Source of the DNA: Planctomycetota bacterium
GTDB taxonomy: Bacteria > Planctomycetota > UBA1135 > UBA2386
Reading direction: 5' to 3'
DNA length: 64,000 nucleotides
Assembly (NCBI GenBank): GCA_028281765.1
Contig: JANQJF010000052.1
Span: forward strand, 1 to 64,000
Made by a program: the position numbers and the translations under genes. Positions 19,001 through 25,875 of this stretch are shown in pieces; positions within the stretch are counted from its first letter, which is position 1, and each line of letters begins with the position of its first letter. Under the pieces are notes generated by a model. That model did no database searches. It was not told the origin of the DNA and saw nothing but the letters and a program-made list of their open reading frames with translations.

Positions 19001-19269
19001 TACACGACTCCGAACCCACCGACACCGAGTCTCCGCAGGATTCGATAGGGGCCGAGTTCGCTGGGGTCCTGCACCTCGATCGGCTCCGCGATCAACGCGT
19101 CGGCACCTCCCACGAGCTGCTGCCACAGAAGTCGCAGGCGCTCGCGGTCGTCCGGATTCTCGTCGAGCAACTCGGCGAACGCGGCCTCCTTCGACTCTTC
19201 CAGGTCGAAGAAGATCTCGTAGACCCGTGCCTCCAATTCCTCGGGCAAGCCTGGGTCGGTCGTCGTCAT
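16042..19269 (-). CDS. Membrane Ser/Thr protein kinase with WD40 repeats
   Basis: 1075 residues. The Hanks-type kinase domain spans about 74-375: Gly loop GVGGFGVV (82-89), Lys105, catalytic loop HRDLKPTN (196-203, Asp198), DFG (219-221) and SPEQ in place of APE (252-255). One transmembrane helix follows at about 400-420. The remaining roughly 600 residues are WD40-like repeats (for example DGTSILAVSSYEG and GSRIATGSMDGTARIWF), probably an extracytoplasmic beta-propeller sensor or substrate platform. The first 70 residues are a helical leader common in planctomycete kinases. It forms a likely operon with the ECF sigma factor directly downstream, suggesting the kinase controls that factor. Confidence 0.93.
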   Translation of the reverse strand: MTTTDPGLPEELEARVYEIFFDLEESKEAAFAELLDENPDDRERLRLLWQQLVGGADALIAEPIEVQDPSELGPYRILRRLGVGGFGVVYLAEQREPISRRVAIKQLLVGLESERVLRRFHAERRALARMSHPCIAMAIDAGASADGRPYLVMEYVDGQPIDDYCDTERLTVRERLEIFLEVLDGVQHAHHKAILHRDLKPTNILVTSVEGRALPKIIDFGIARLFEDDETSDLPVERTLEGHFVGTPEFVSPEQAAGKSSALDTRCDVYALGVVLYRVLTGTLPFARDELMESGLAGIADALRRRSITVVSQRVRSLESERAEQIAASRATTTRELQRRLRGDLDGIVRKAMEFEPSRRYASAAEFASDLRNHLAALPISARPPSRLDELVRFVRRQKVAVAAAAIVFVTLSVSSVVSSMLYADAVRAREGVELREYESAIALADHAIREQNAVAAAARLEACDPRFRGFAWRHLTQRLGRSTLLARFDTKAYCLPAAHTPAGNVLVPAMLERGTICASFAPDGSERWRRKFETRGAAACREYFALTTASGRTTLFDSDSGEEVGVVPNPPGSRVFAISEDGRELMFLGGATLTLVDRETHEVICSTRARTNRYPMRASTDARSILVHRESRIRQHFHPRGALLYVLGEEGAREYEVDIPDFVACGAMLSEQRLAVGTGRGVSVVDLESGRVVREFAANGGGRVESVRKLGIDEVITGGVDTAVEIWNWRTGTRRTAFLGSRRSVTSLEANRDGTSILAVSSYEGVLQIDPTDRSGRLQIEASDWGIAELRWSPNGEVLFSADENGVFAKWNWRTGQQLASASVGKRISQMILHPDGERILTWYKGSTLAVLGFDLEVQRRFDVDVTTCWEIDVLPGDESVVAACGIDGLMTIDLETGAIEVRVPPDGHVCRALALTPDRSELWLAWFHRMTGKAFLECWDLATWQRRLRVPSSTSIQRLKFASRDPDRFLAVGQNGELQMRRRDDCSIEFSRRVHTATTSALDVLPDGSRIATGSMDGTARIWFTPTATDVLVLEHGNDWVYCAEFHPQQRAIATAGEQGVIHVWLAEPVRSR

Positions 19270-19346
19270 GCGGCGGCGAGCTTAGCACGCCGTGCGCACC
19301 GCCGCCCAGCAACCCGGCCGGCGCGATCCCGGCCGGGCGCGGCGAC

Positions 19347-20369
19347 TCAGCTGCGCTTCGCGGCGCGCTTCGCAGCCCTGCGACGCTTCTTCATCAGCGT
19401 CTTCTGGCCGGCGAACTGCTTACGCGACTTCTCGAAGCGGTTGTTGTCGTAGTGCAGCTTCCCGTAATCGACGAACGACTCGATGTCGAACTCGTCGAAC
19501 TTTTGGAACGGGCGCTTGGCCATGCGCTCGTGCACGAGGACGTTCAGCGGTTTGAGACGGAGCTGGCCGTTGGCGACAGCCATCGTGCCGTCGGAGTTGC
19601 GCAACACGGTGTCGCGCCGCTCACGCTGCGCACGGTTGCGCTCGGTGTGCGCGTCGAAGTGTTGCCAGGTGCTCCGCGCATAGGTGTCCGTCGTCGACGT
19701 GTAGACGTGGCGGCGGTGCATGCGGCGGAACATCTTCTCCTTGGTCTCCCGGTTCTTGTTGCCGTCTTCCCAGAGACGCGCCACACGCTTGGCGAGCTGA
19801 AGCTCGTCGACGAGATCCTCGGGGTGCCAGAAGCCCGGCAGCGCGTGCAGCACGACCAGGTCGGGCGACAGCACGAACATCTGCAGGTTACGCGGCCCGG
19901 CGCCGTTGGTCGTTCCGACCGAGCACTGGGTCTTCTTGTAGCCACTCGAGTAGCCGACGAAGTCCTCCTTGCGGATGTTCTTCCAACCGAGGACGAAGTC
20001 CTTTTCGAGCTGCGCGTAGACGGACGGATGCGGAAGGGTAACTCCCCTCAGACTCTGCGCCGCGCTTCAAGTGTGCCCGGTGAGATCGCCGAGCATCTGC
20101 ACCCAGAGGATCGGCTTGCCGGACTTCACGGCATCGAGCCGCGCGTTTTCGAGATGCTTGTGCCACGTCAGTTCTTTGGTGACACGGTCGACCGCCTTCT
20201 TGAGCTGCTTGCCCTTCAGCTGGACGGACTGGAACTGGCCGACTTGAACACGTGTGTCCTGGTCGGCTTTCGGGATCTCCTTCAGCGACCGTGGTGCGAG
20301 CACGGCTTGTCCGCTGACTGGGATCGAGAGGAACAGCGCTGCTGCGAGGAGCGCGAGAGGACGTTCCAA
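19347..20369 (-). CDS. Thioredoxin-like exported protein with in-frame TGA (candidate selenoprotein)
   Basis: The TTG start at 20369 has an ideal AGGAGG and begins a signal peptide (MERPLALLAAALFLSIPVSG). Codon 101 is TGA (20067-20069). The same frame then continues 239 codons without interruption and with convincing protein character, including QLEKDFVLGWKNIR, VGTTNGAGPRNLQMFVLSPD and VLHALPGFWHPEDLVDEL. The segment GKPILWVQMLGDLTGHT before the TGA and the helix after it fit a thioredoxin-like fold, with the TGA at the redox Cys position. A hairpin meeting bacterial SECIS rules follows the TGA. Reading TGA as selenocysteine would give 340 residues with a very basic C-terminal tail. The alternative is a recent nonsense mutation, leaving a 100-residue truncated product. 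Sec insertion is inferred and no selA, selB, selC or selD lies in the window. Confidence 0.6.
20033..20049 (-). promoter_or_regulatory. SECIS-like stem-loop downstream of in-frame TGA
   Basis: On the minus strand the sequence GAGGGG-AGTTA-CCCTTC folds into a 6-bp stem (five Watson-Crick pairs and one G-U) with a 5-nt loop. It starts 17 nt after the TGA at 20067-20069, so the loop begins 23 nt after it. Bacterial SECIS elements lie within the coding sequence just after the UGA, with the apical loop about 16-37 nt away and a G among the first two loop bases; all three hold here. A short GC-rich stem can also arise by chance. Confidence 0.45.
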
Positions 20370-20480
20370 GGATGCCTCCTTTGGTTGTGGGACGCGGGGT
20401 CAGAGGTGAGACCCCGGGTCGGGGGGGAGCGTAACGGGAAAAGTAGGAAGTCCCTGGGAGTGGGGAGCTTGGTAGCTCGC

Positions 20481-20647
20481 GTTTTCGGGCCCGGACCCGG
20501 GCGCGTTCACGTTCCGCGGGTCGGGACACGGTTCACGGCCCGAGTCTCAGTCCGTGGAACGTGAAACGACCCGCGGAACGTGAATCCGCGTAGCGGATCG
20601 CCGCTCCATGTCGATCCAACGGCGGCAACGGGTCCGGGCCCGAAAAC
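20481..20647. repeat. Nested perfect inverted repeats in intergenic region
   Basis: The gap 20370-20705 between divergent genes has no coding sequence I can support. It contains two nested inverted repeats. The outer arms at 20481-20499 (GTTTTCGGGCCCGGACCCG) and 20629-20647 are perfect reverse complements. The inner arms at 20506-20523 (TTCACGTTCCGCGGGTCG) and 20567-20584 are also perfect. Variants of GTTCACG/CGTGAAC recur between and beside them. It could be a miniature mobile element, a recombination site or a large operator. No transposase is near. Confidence 0.8.
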
Positions 20648-20705
20648 GTGAACCCAGCCGGACCAACCGTACAACCTCTCAACACCCTCTGCCCTTCCTC
20701 CCCAC

Positions 20706-21578
20706 GTGCCCCTCCCCACCAACCCCCGCGCCCTCGTCTTCCTCGGCGGCCTCCTCTTCGCCACCGGCGGCGCGGCGACCAAGGCATGCGCGTTCGACAC
20801 CTGGCAGGTCGCCGGGTTCCGCTCCGCGTTTGCCGCCCTCGTGATCTTTGCGCTGATCCCGGGCAGTCGGCGCGCGTGGTCGAGGGCGACGCTGGTTGTC
20901 GCCGCAGCGTACGCGGCGATGCTGACGCTGTTCATCGCGAGCACGAAGCTGACGACATCCGCCAATGCCGTGTTCCTCCAGTCGACGGCGCCGCTCTACA
21001 TTTTCGCGTTGAGTCCGATCGTGTTGCGTGAACGGACTCGACGCGCGCAGCTGATCGTCGCGTGCGCTATCGGAATCGGCCTGACGGTCATCTTCCTCGG
21101 CGAGGAGAACGCGACGTCGATCGCACCGAACCCGACGCTCGGCAACCTGCTCGGTGTCGCGTCGGGAATCTGCTGGGCACTCACGATCGTCGGCATCCGC
21201 AAACTCGCGAAGGACGACGCGAATACGGCGGCCACCTCGGTGCTCGCCGGCAACGTGCTCGCCGCGTTGATCGCGATGCCGTTCGCCCTACCGATCGCGC
21301 TGCCGTCTGCCGAAACCATCACGGACTGGGCGTGGCTCGCGTATCTCGGCGTGGCGCAGGTCGGCCTCGCGTACGTCTTCGTCACCAAGTCGATGCCGCG
21401 CGTCCCCGCGTTCGAGGCGTCTCTGATCCTCATGGTCGAGCCCGCGCTCAACCCTGTCTTCACGTGGGCGCTGCACGGCGAGGAGCCGAGCGGGCACTCG
21501 TGGGTCGGCGGATCGTTGATCCTGCTCGCGCTCGTCGGCGATGGCCTGCGTCAGCGACGCGGCGCGCGCGCGAACTGA
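20706..21578 (+). CDS. EamA/DMT-family transporter
   Basis: 290 residues from GTG at 20706. About ten hydrophobic helices are arranged as two EamA repeats. The first starts LVFLGGLLFATGGAATKACA and the second has ASGICWALTIVGIRKLAKDD. The end FEASLILMVEPALNPVFTWA with GEEPSGHSWVGGSLIL is the usual last-helices signature of this family. These inner-membrane proteins export metabolites or drugs; the substrate is unknown. The stop abuts the convergent gene at 21579. The upstream region carries the nested inverted repeats. Confidence 0.88.
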   Translation: MPLPTNPRALVFLGGLLFATGGAATKACAFDTWQVAGFRSAFAALVIFALIPGSRRAWSRATLVVAAAYAAMLTLFIASTKLTTSANAVFLQSTAPLYIFALSPIVLRERTRRAQLIVACAIGIGLTVIFLGEENATSIAPNPTLGNLLGVASGICWALTIVGIRKLAKDDANTAATSVLAGNVLAALIAMPFALPIALPSAETITDWAWLAYLGVAQVGLAYVFVTKSMPRVPAFEASLILMVEPALNPVFTWALHGEEPSGHSWVGGSLILLALVGDGLRQRRGARAN

Positions 21579-22163
21579 TCAGTGCCGCTTCGCCGCGTGC
21601 CAATGGAACACGCGAAAGTGCGGCGCCTTGCCACCGACGTGTTTCACGAGCGCGGTCGCACGCATCTGCACGACGCGCTGCTTGAGGTTCTCACCACCCC
21701 AAACCCTGTCGAACTCGACGACTGCGTAGCTGCAGTTGCCGCTCGGGCAGTCCGCGTAGACGGCCGTAACGTTCGTCTTCGGTCGCCCCTCGCCCTTGCG
21801 ATCGAGGGTCTTAGCGTAGGCGTCGAGTTCCTTCAGCGATCGCGCCGACTTCGGCGTACCGTCCCAGGCGACGTCGTAGAAGTCGAACGGCCCTTCGGAC
21901 TCTCGCGTCGACAGCTTGCCGTCCTTCTTGTGGTAGAAGTCCAAACCGTGGCGGGACTTCGTGAACGCCTTCTCGAAGTACTCGGTGTCGCCCCGATCGA
22001 GCGCGTCGACGAGGTCGACGACCGCGTCGTAGACGCCGCCTGGCCCCGGAAGAACAGGTCCCGGAAGAACAGGCCCCGACACGACCGGCGCCTCCTTCGA
22101 CATCGAACTCGAGACCAACAGCGCGCAGGCGCACAAACCAGACAGTAGGGATCGTTGCATCAT
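21579..22163 (-). CDS. Secreted protein of unknown function
   Basis: 194 residues with a signal peptide (MMQRSLLSGLCACALLVSSS) and a Pro-Gly-rich linker containing the repeat GPVLPGPVLPGP. The mature domain has the pattern of a small alpha+beta (NTF2-like/DUF4878-like) fold: helix VVDLVDALDRGDTEYFEKAF, then strands ending VVQMRATALVKHVGGKAPHF. The C-terminus is His-rich (RVFHWHAAKRH). Two Cys at DCPSGNC could form a disulfide. Function is unknown. Confidence 0.55.
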   Translation of the reverse strand: MMQRSLLSGLCACALLVSSSMSKEAPVVSGPVLPGPVLPGPGGVYDAVVDLVDALDRGDTEYFEKAFTKSRHGLDFYHKKDGKLSTRESEGPFDFYDVAWDGTPKSARSLKELDAYAKTLDRKGEGRPKTNVTAVYADCPSGNCSYAVVEFDRVWGGENLKQRVVQMRATALVKHVGGKAPHFRVFHWHAAKRH

Positions 22164-22201
22164 TGCCTCCTGGCGCAGAGGACGCGGCCTGCCCGGCGAT
22201 G

Positions 22202-23503
22202 TTATCCGTTTTCTGCGACCGCGCGTCCGGCGAGCTCCGCGGTCGCGAACGCGGACTGGAAGTTCAGACCGCCGATGGGGCCGGCGAGATCGAGGATCTC
22301 GCCGCAGGCGTAGAGCCCGGGATGCCTCTTCACCGCCATCGTGCCAGGATCGACCTCGCGCAGCGCGAGTCCGCCCGCTGTCACCTCGGCCTTGTCGAAT
22401 CCGAGCGTGCCGTCGATCGGGACCGAGAAGCCCTTGAGCACCTCGACGAGGGCGTGCCGCTGGGACTTGTTGAGTTCCCCGGCGCGCGGATCCGTTTCGG
22501 GAAGTCCGGCTTGCGCGGAAATGACCGCGACCAACCGCTTCGGGAGTTCGGCCGGGAGCACGCGACCGATCCGCGGCGCGCCGGGTCGGCCGGCGGCATC
22601 GATCAGAAGAGCGCGAACTTCGTCCCGGTCGAGATTCGGAAGCAGGTCCAGCGAAAGGCGAAACGCGCGTGGCGCCCGACCCTCACGCCGCGCACTCGCG
22701 ACTTCGCGCGCGACGTGCACCGAGTGATCCATCGCACCGGGACCCGATACTCCGTGATGCGTGAAGAGCACCGGACGCTCGCGCGCGCCGAGCGTCTTGC
22801 CGCGATCGTCGAGGAGTCGGGCGACGACTTCCTGCAGCGCGATGCCGGTCAAATCGGTGATGCTCGTGTCGCTGCTCGTCAACGGCACGAGCGCGGGCAC
22901 GGGCTCGACCATCTCGCACCCGAGTGCCTCGAGCCACGGGTAGCCATCGCCGGTCGTACCCGTCGACGGGTAGCTCATGCCGCCGGGGCTCAGCACGACG
23001 CGCGACGCACGCACTTCGCCGCCCCCCATCGTCATTACCCGCCAACCGTCCGAGGTGCGCTCGAGATCGGCGACCGGAGCCTCGGTGATCGTGCGCACGC
23101 CGGCGTGGTCCACGGCCCGCTCGAGCGCGTCACGCACGTGCACCGCTTTTCCGCTCGACGGAAAGATCTTCTCGAGTGGCGCAACTTCGGTCCGAACACC
23201 CCATTCTTCGAAGCGATCGCGCACGGCATCCGGCGGCAGCGTGCGGAACGCCCGACGCAGGAAACGCTCGCCGCGCGTGCCGAACAACGCGGCAGCGTCC
23301 TGCCATCCCAGCGTCGTCGTCAGGTTGCACTTGGTGCCGCCGCTCGCGAGCACCTTCGTGCCAGTCCGGCGCGTCTTCTCGAGCAACACTACGCGGCAAC
23401 CGGCAGCTGCCGCCACCTGCGCGGCCCACAGTCCGGCCGCGCCGGCACCGACCACGCACACGTCGGCCGTCACTCGCAGTTGCTCGTCGCTCAACGCCGG
23501 CAA
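22202..23503 (-). CDS. BaiN/HI0933-family FAD-dependent oxidoreductase
   Basis: Up to 433 residues. The N-terminal dinucleotide fold is VCVVGAGAAGLWAAQVAAAA with LLEKTRRTGTKVLASGGTKC, the hallmark GRKxxxSGGGRCN-like segment of the BaiN/HI0933 family. Further signatures are VLSPGGMSYPSTGTTGDGYP and the end LYACGEILDLAGPIGGLNFQ with SAFATAELAGRAVAENG. These flavoproteins reduce or oxidise uncertain substrates. The start is doubtful: a TTG at 23503 lies 2 nt from a truncated repeat, and a GTG at 23473 begins just before the Rossmann motif. The repeat insertion may have altered the 5' end. Confidence 0.88.
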   Translation of the reverse strand: MPALSDEQLRVTADVCVVGAGAAGLWAAQVAAAAGCRVVLLEKTRRTGTKVLASGGTKCNLTTTLGWQDAAALFGTRGERFLRRAFRTLPPDAVRDRFEEWGVRTEVAPLEKIFPSSGKAVHVRDALERAVDHAGVRTITEAPVADLERTSDGWRVMTMGGGEVRASRVVLSPGGMSYPSTGTTGDGYPWLEALGCEMVEPVPALVPLTSSDTSITDLTGIALQEVVARLLDDRGKTLGARERPVLFTHHGVSGPGAMDHSVHVAREVASARREGRAPRAFRLSLDLLPNLDRDEVRALLIDAAGRPGAPRIGRVLPAELPKRLVAVISAQAGLPETDPRAGELNKSQRHALVEVLKGFSVPIDGTLGFDKAEVTAGGLALREVDPGTMAVKRHPGLYACGEILDLAGPIGGLNFQSAFATAELAGRAVAENG

Positions 23504-23505
23504 CC

Positions 23506-23559
23506 TAGTCTCCCTCGTCTGAAATCCGTAGTAGAAGAAGCCTTGGCAGTCGATTCGCG
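23506..23559. repeat. Truncated copy of the MITE seen at 55216-55380
   Basis: The sequence TAGTCTCCCTCGTCTGAAAT and the following CCGTAG match the left end of the element at 55215-55242 with two mismatches. Weaker similarity then continues to CAGTCGATTCGCG near 23558. The opposite end is missing, so it is a one-ended relic. It fills the gap between the Tat aminotransferase stop and the flavoprotein start. Confidence 0.7.
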
Positions 23560-23560
23560 T

Positions 23561-24841
23561 TCAGCTCGGGATGCCGCCGCGGATGATCGCGTCCATCGCG
23601 TCGCAGAACCGACCGATCTCAGACGGTTTCGTGTAGACGTGTGGCGAAACGCGGACGCCACCGAATTCCCCCATCCGGAACCACGATGTTTTGATCCGGT
23701 GAACTTTCCAGAGATGCGCGGTGAGGTCGAAGGCCTTCACTCCTCGGAGCGTGAACGCGGCCATGCCGCCCGCGAATCCGGGACGCACGTTGGTGAGCAG
23801 CCGCACGCGTTCGTGCCGCGTCAGACGATCGATCCACGAATCGCGTAGGTGCACGAGCCGCGCCAGCTTCCGCTGCGCTCCGAGATCCTTGTGGAACGCC
23901 AACGCCTCCCGGATCGCGAGTGAGTTCGCGAGCGGCTGCGTACCGACCTCTTCGAACTTGCGAACGTCGTCGGACTTGCCAGCAGGCGCCGCCATGAGCG
24001 GCCACAGCGAGCCGATCTTGTCGCGCCGCACGTAGAGCATGCCGTTGCCGTGTGGAGCACACATCCACTTGTGCAGACTCGTCGCGTAGTAGTCGCAATC
24101 GAGATCGCGCACGGAGAAGTCGAGGTGACCGAACGCGTGCGCGCCATCGACGATCACGGGGATGCCTCGATCGCGACCGAGCGCGACGATCTCGCGCACG
24201 GGAAGCACCTGCCCGGTCACGCTGATCACGTGACAACACAGGATCAGCTTCGTCCGCTCGCTGAGACGCCGCCGGTAGAGATCGACGATGGCAGCGAGAT
24301 CTTCGTTCGGCGCCGGGATCGGGAAGGTCACCAGCCGCACGCCGTCGCGACGCTCACGCTGCCGAAACGTCGTCAGCATGCGCGGGTAGTCGAGCTCCGT
24401 GCACAGCACCTCGTCACCTGGCTCGAGATCGAACCCGAGCTGGCACGTCTGCAGCCCCTCGGATGCATTGCGCGTGATCGCGATCTCCTCGGCGTCGCAT
24501 CCGAACTGCCGCGCGAGTTCGACGCGCACTTCTTCGCGCTGCGGCTGCAACACGTCCCAGAGGTTGTGCGACGGCAGCTCGTTCGAGAAGCGCAGGTGAC
24601 GCTCCATCGCGTCTTGCACGAATCCCGGCGACGGGCTCACGCCACCGTTGTTCAGGTTGATCGCAGACCGGTCGACGGAGTACGCGCGCTGGATCTCGGC
24701 CCAGAAGTCCTCGTCCCGCGCGTTGTCCGCCGCGCTCAGGCTCGCCGCGGCTTCTGCAGACCGCACGACGCCGGGCCCCGCGCAGGCAGCGGCCGACGCT
24801 CCGGCCGCGACTGCCCCGAGGAACTCGCGCCGCGTCGGCAT
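23561..24841 (-). CDS. Tat-exported class V aminotransferase
   Basis: 426 residues. A twin-arginine signal (MPTRREFLGAVAAGASAAAC) precedes a PLP-dependent class V fold. Asp232 sits in VDGAHAFGHLDF and the expected Schiff-base lysine is Lys258 in TSLHKWMCAPHGNGMLY. Residues NNGGVSPSPGFVQDAM mark the N-terminal substrate arm. Members of this isopenicillin-N epimerase/cysteine-desulfurase-like group act on varied amino acids. Export of a PLP enzyme via Tat is expected, since the cofactor is bound before transport. It abuts the RidA gene (24841/24842) and ends the kynurenine-type operon. The substrate is unknown. Confidence 0.88.
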   Translation of the reverse strand: MPTRREFLGAVAAGASAAACAGPGVVRSAEAAASLSAADNARDEDFWAEIQRAYSVDRSAINLNNGGVSPSPGFVQDAMERHLRFSNELPSHNLWDVLQPQREEVRVELARQFGCDAEEIAITRNASEGLQTCQLGFDLEPGDEVLCTELDYPRMLTTFRQRERRDGVRLVTFPIPAPNEDLAAIVDLYRRRLSERTKLILCCHVISVTGQVLPVREIVALGRDRGIPVIVDGAHAFGHLDFSVRDLDCDYYATSLHKWMCAPHGNGMLYVRRDKIGSLWPLMAAPAGKSDDVRKFEEVGTQPLANSLAIREALAFHKDLGAQRKLARLVHLRDSWIDRLTRHERVRLLTNVRPGFAGGMAAFTLRGVKAFDLTAHLWKVHRIKTSWFRMGEFGGVRVSPHVYTKPSEIGRFCDAMDAIIRGGIPS

Positions 24842-25255
24842 CTACACGCTGCCCGCCGCGATCCCTTGGATCTCGATCTTTGCGAGCGGATCGAACAGCG
24901 CGCCGACCTGGAACAGCGCCATCGCCGGGTAGTGCCGGCCGCACAGTTCCTTCCAGATGCGGCCGAACTCGCGCCGCGCCGTCGCGTAGTCGTCGCGACT
25001 CAGCACGTAGAAATTCAGCTGCACGACGTCGTCGAACGTCATGCCCGAATCGCGCAGCACGCTGCCGATGTTCCGCATCGCGATCTCGAGTTGCCCGGCG
25101 AGATCGCCGACCGCCTGCATCGCCCCCTCGGGGTCGTAAGCACACTGTCCGGCGAGATAGAGCGTCCTCGTGTCGCTCCCCTCGACGAGCCAGCCGTGCG
25201 CGAAGCCGACGGGCGCGCAGAGGTCTTCGGGATTGATCGGTCGCTTGCCACTCAT
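24842..25255 (-). CDS. RidA/YjgF-family protein
   Basis: 137 residues covering a whole Rid domain: TRTLYLAGQCAYDPEGAM, LEIAMRNIGSVLRDSGMTFD, DVVQLNFYVLSRDDY, and a C-terminal PAMALFQVGALFDPLAKIEI. The Arg that binds enamine carboxylates in RidA (usually RxxxxV near residue 105) is not evident, so it may belong to one of the Rid1-7 subgroups. Some relatives deaminate 2-aminomuconate, an intermediate downstream of 3-hydroxyanthranilate, which would suit the kynurenine genes beside it. That role is inferred. The ATG overlaps the stop of the kynB-like gene (ATGA). Confidence 0.85.
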   Translation of the reverse strand: MSGKRPINPEDLCAPVGFAHGWLVEGSDTRTLYLAGQCAYDPEGAMQAVGDLAGQLEIAMRNIGSVLRDSGMTFDDVVQLNFYVLSRDDYATARREFGRIWKELCGRHYPAMALFQVGALFDPLAKIEIQGIAAGSV

Positions 25256-25875
25256 CGCCGCAGGATCGCTCGCACAGGAGAAGAATCGGAATCGACGATC
25301 TTCAGCGGCAGCGCGATGAGTTCGTAGTCACCCGGCTCGACGTCGCTGAGATCGATGTTCTCGAGTATCGCCACACCGCCGCGATAGAGCACGTGATGAC
25401 CGGGCAAGTCCTGACTCTTCGCGTGATCGATGCTCGGCGTGTCGATACCGATCAGCGTTACGCCCGCGTCGACGAGCACCTTCGCGGCCTCGGGACCGAG
25501 CGCCGTGAAGCCGGGGTCGAACGCCGTGCTGTCGTGTTCGTCGTGCGTGCGCAACAGCACGCGAGTCACGCCGTCGAGTTTCCCCTCCAGCGCCGCCGCG
25601 GGCACGTGCGACGGATCGCCTTCGCCGCGGACGTCGAGGACGCGGCACGGGCCGATGTAGGGCTCCAGCCCCACCGAGGCCATGTCGAGCCCGTCGCTGT
25701 CGAAGTGGCGCGGCGAGTCCGTGTGCGTTCCGCAGTGGACCGACATGCGCATCGTCGAGACGTTGCACGACGCGCCATCCTCCATGCGCATCACCCACTC
25801 AGCGGAGTAGGGGGTGTCGCCGGGGAACACCGCCGTCGCCGGCGAAACCGGCTCCGAGATGTCCCAGACCCTCAT
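25252..25875 (-). CDS. kynB: Kynurenine formamidase-like cyclase-family hydrolase
   Basis: 207 residues. The metal-binding motif SVHCGTHTDSPRHF (His47, His51, Asp53, His57) and the domain start WDISEPVSPATAVFPGDTPY are diagnostic of the KynB/cyclase family, which hydrolyses N-formylkynurenine with a divalent metal. A second conserved segment is LIGIDTPSIDHAKSQDLPGH. It overlaps kynU upstream (ATGA, 25872-25875) and RidA downstream by 4 nt, so it is translated in a coupled operon. No tryptophan 2,3-dioxygenase is seen here, so the supply of formylkynurenine must be encoded elsewhere or the substrate differs. Confidence 0.85.
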   Translation of the reverse strand: MRVWDISEPVSPATAVFPGDTPYSAEWVMRMEDGASCNVSTMRMSVHCGTHTDSPRHFDSDGLDMASVGLEPYIGPCRVLDVRGEGDPSHVPAAALEGKLDGVTRVLLRTHDEHDSTAFDPGFTALGPEAAKVLVDAGVTLIGIDTPSIDHAKSQDLPGHHVLYRGGVAILENIDLSDVEPGDYELIALPLKIVDSDSSPVRAILRR

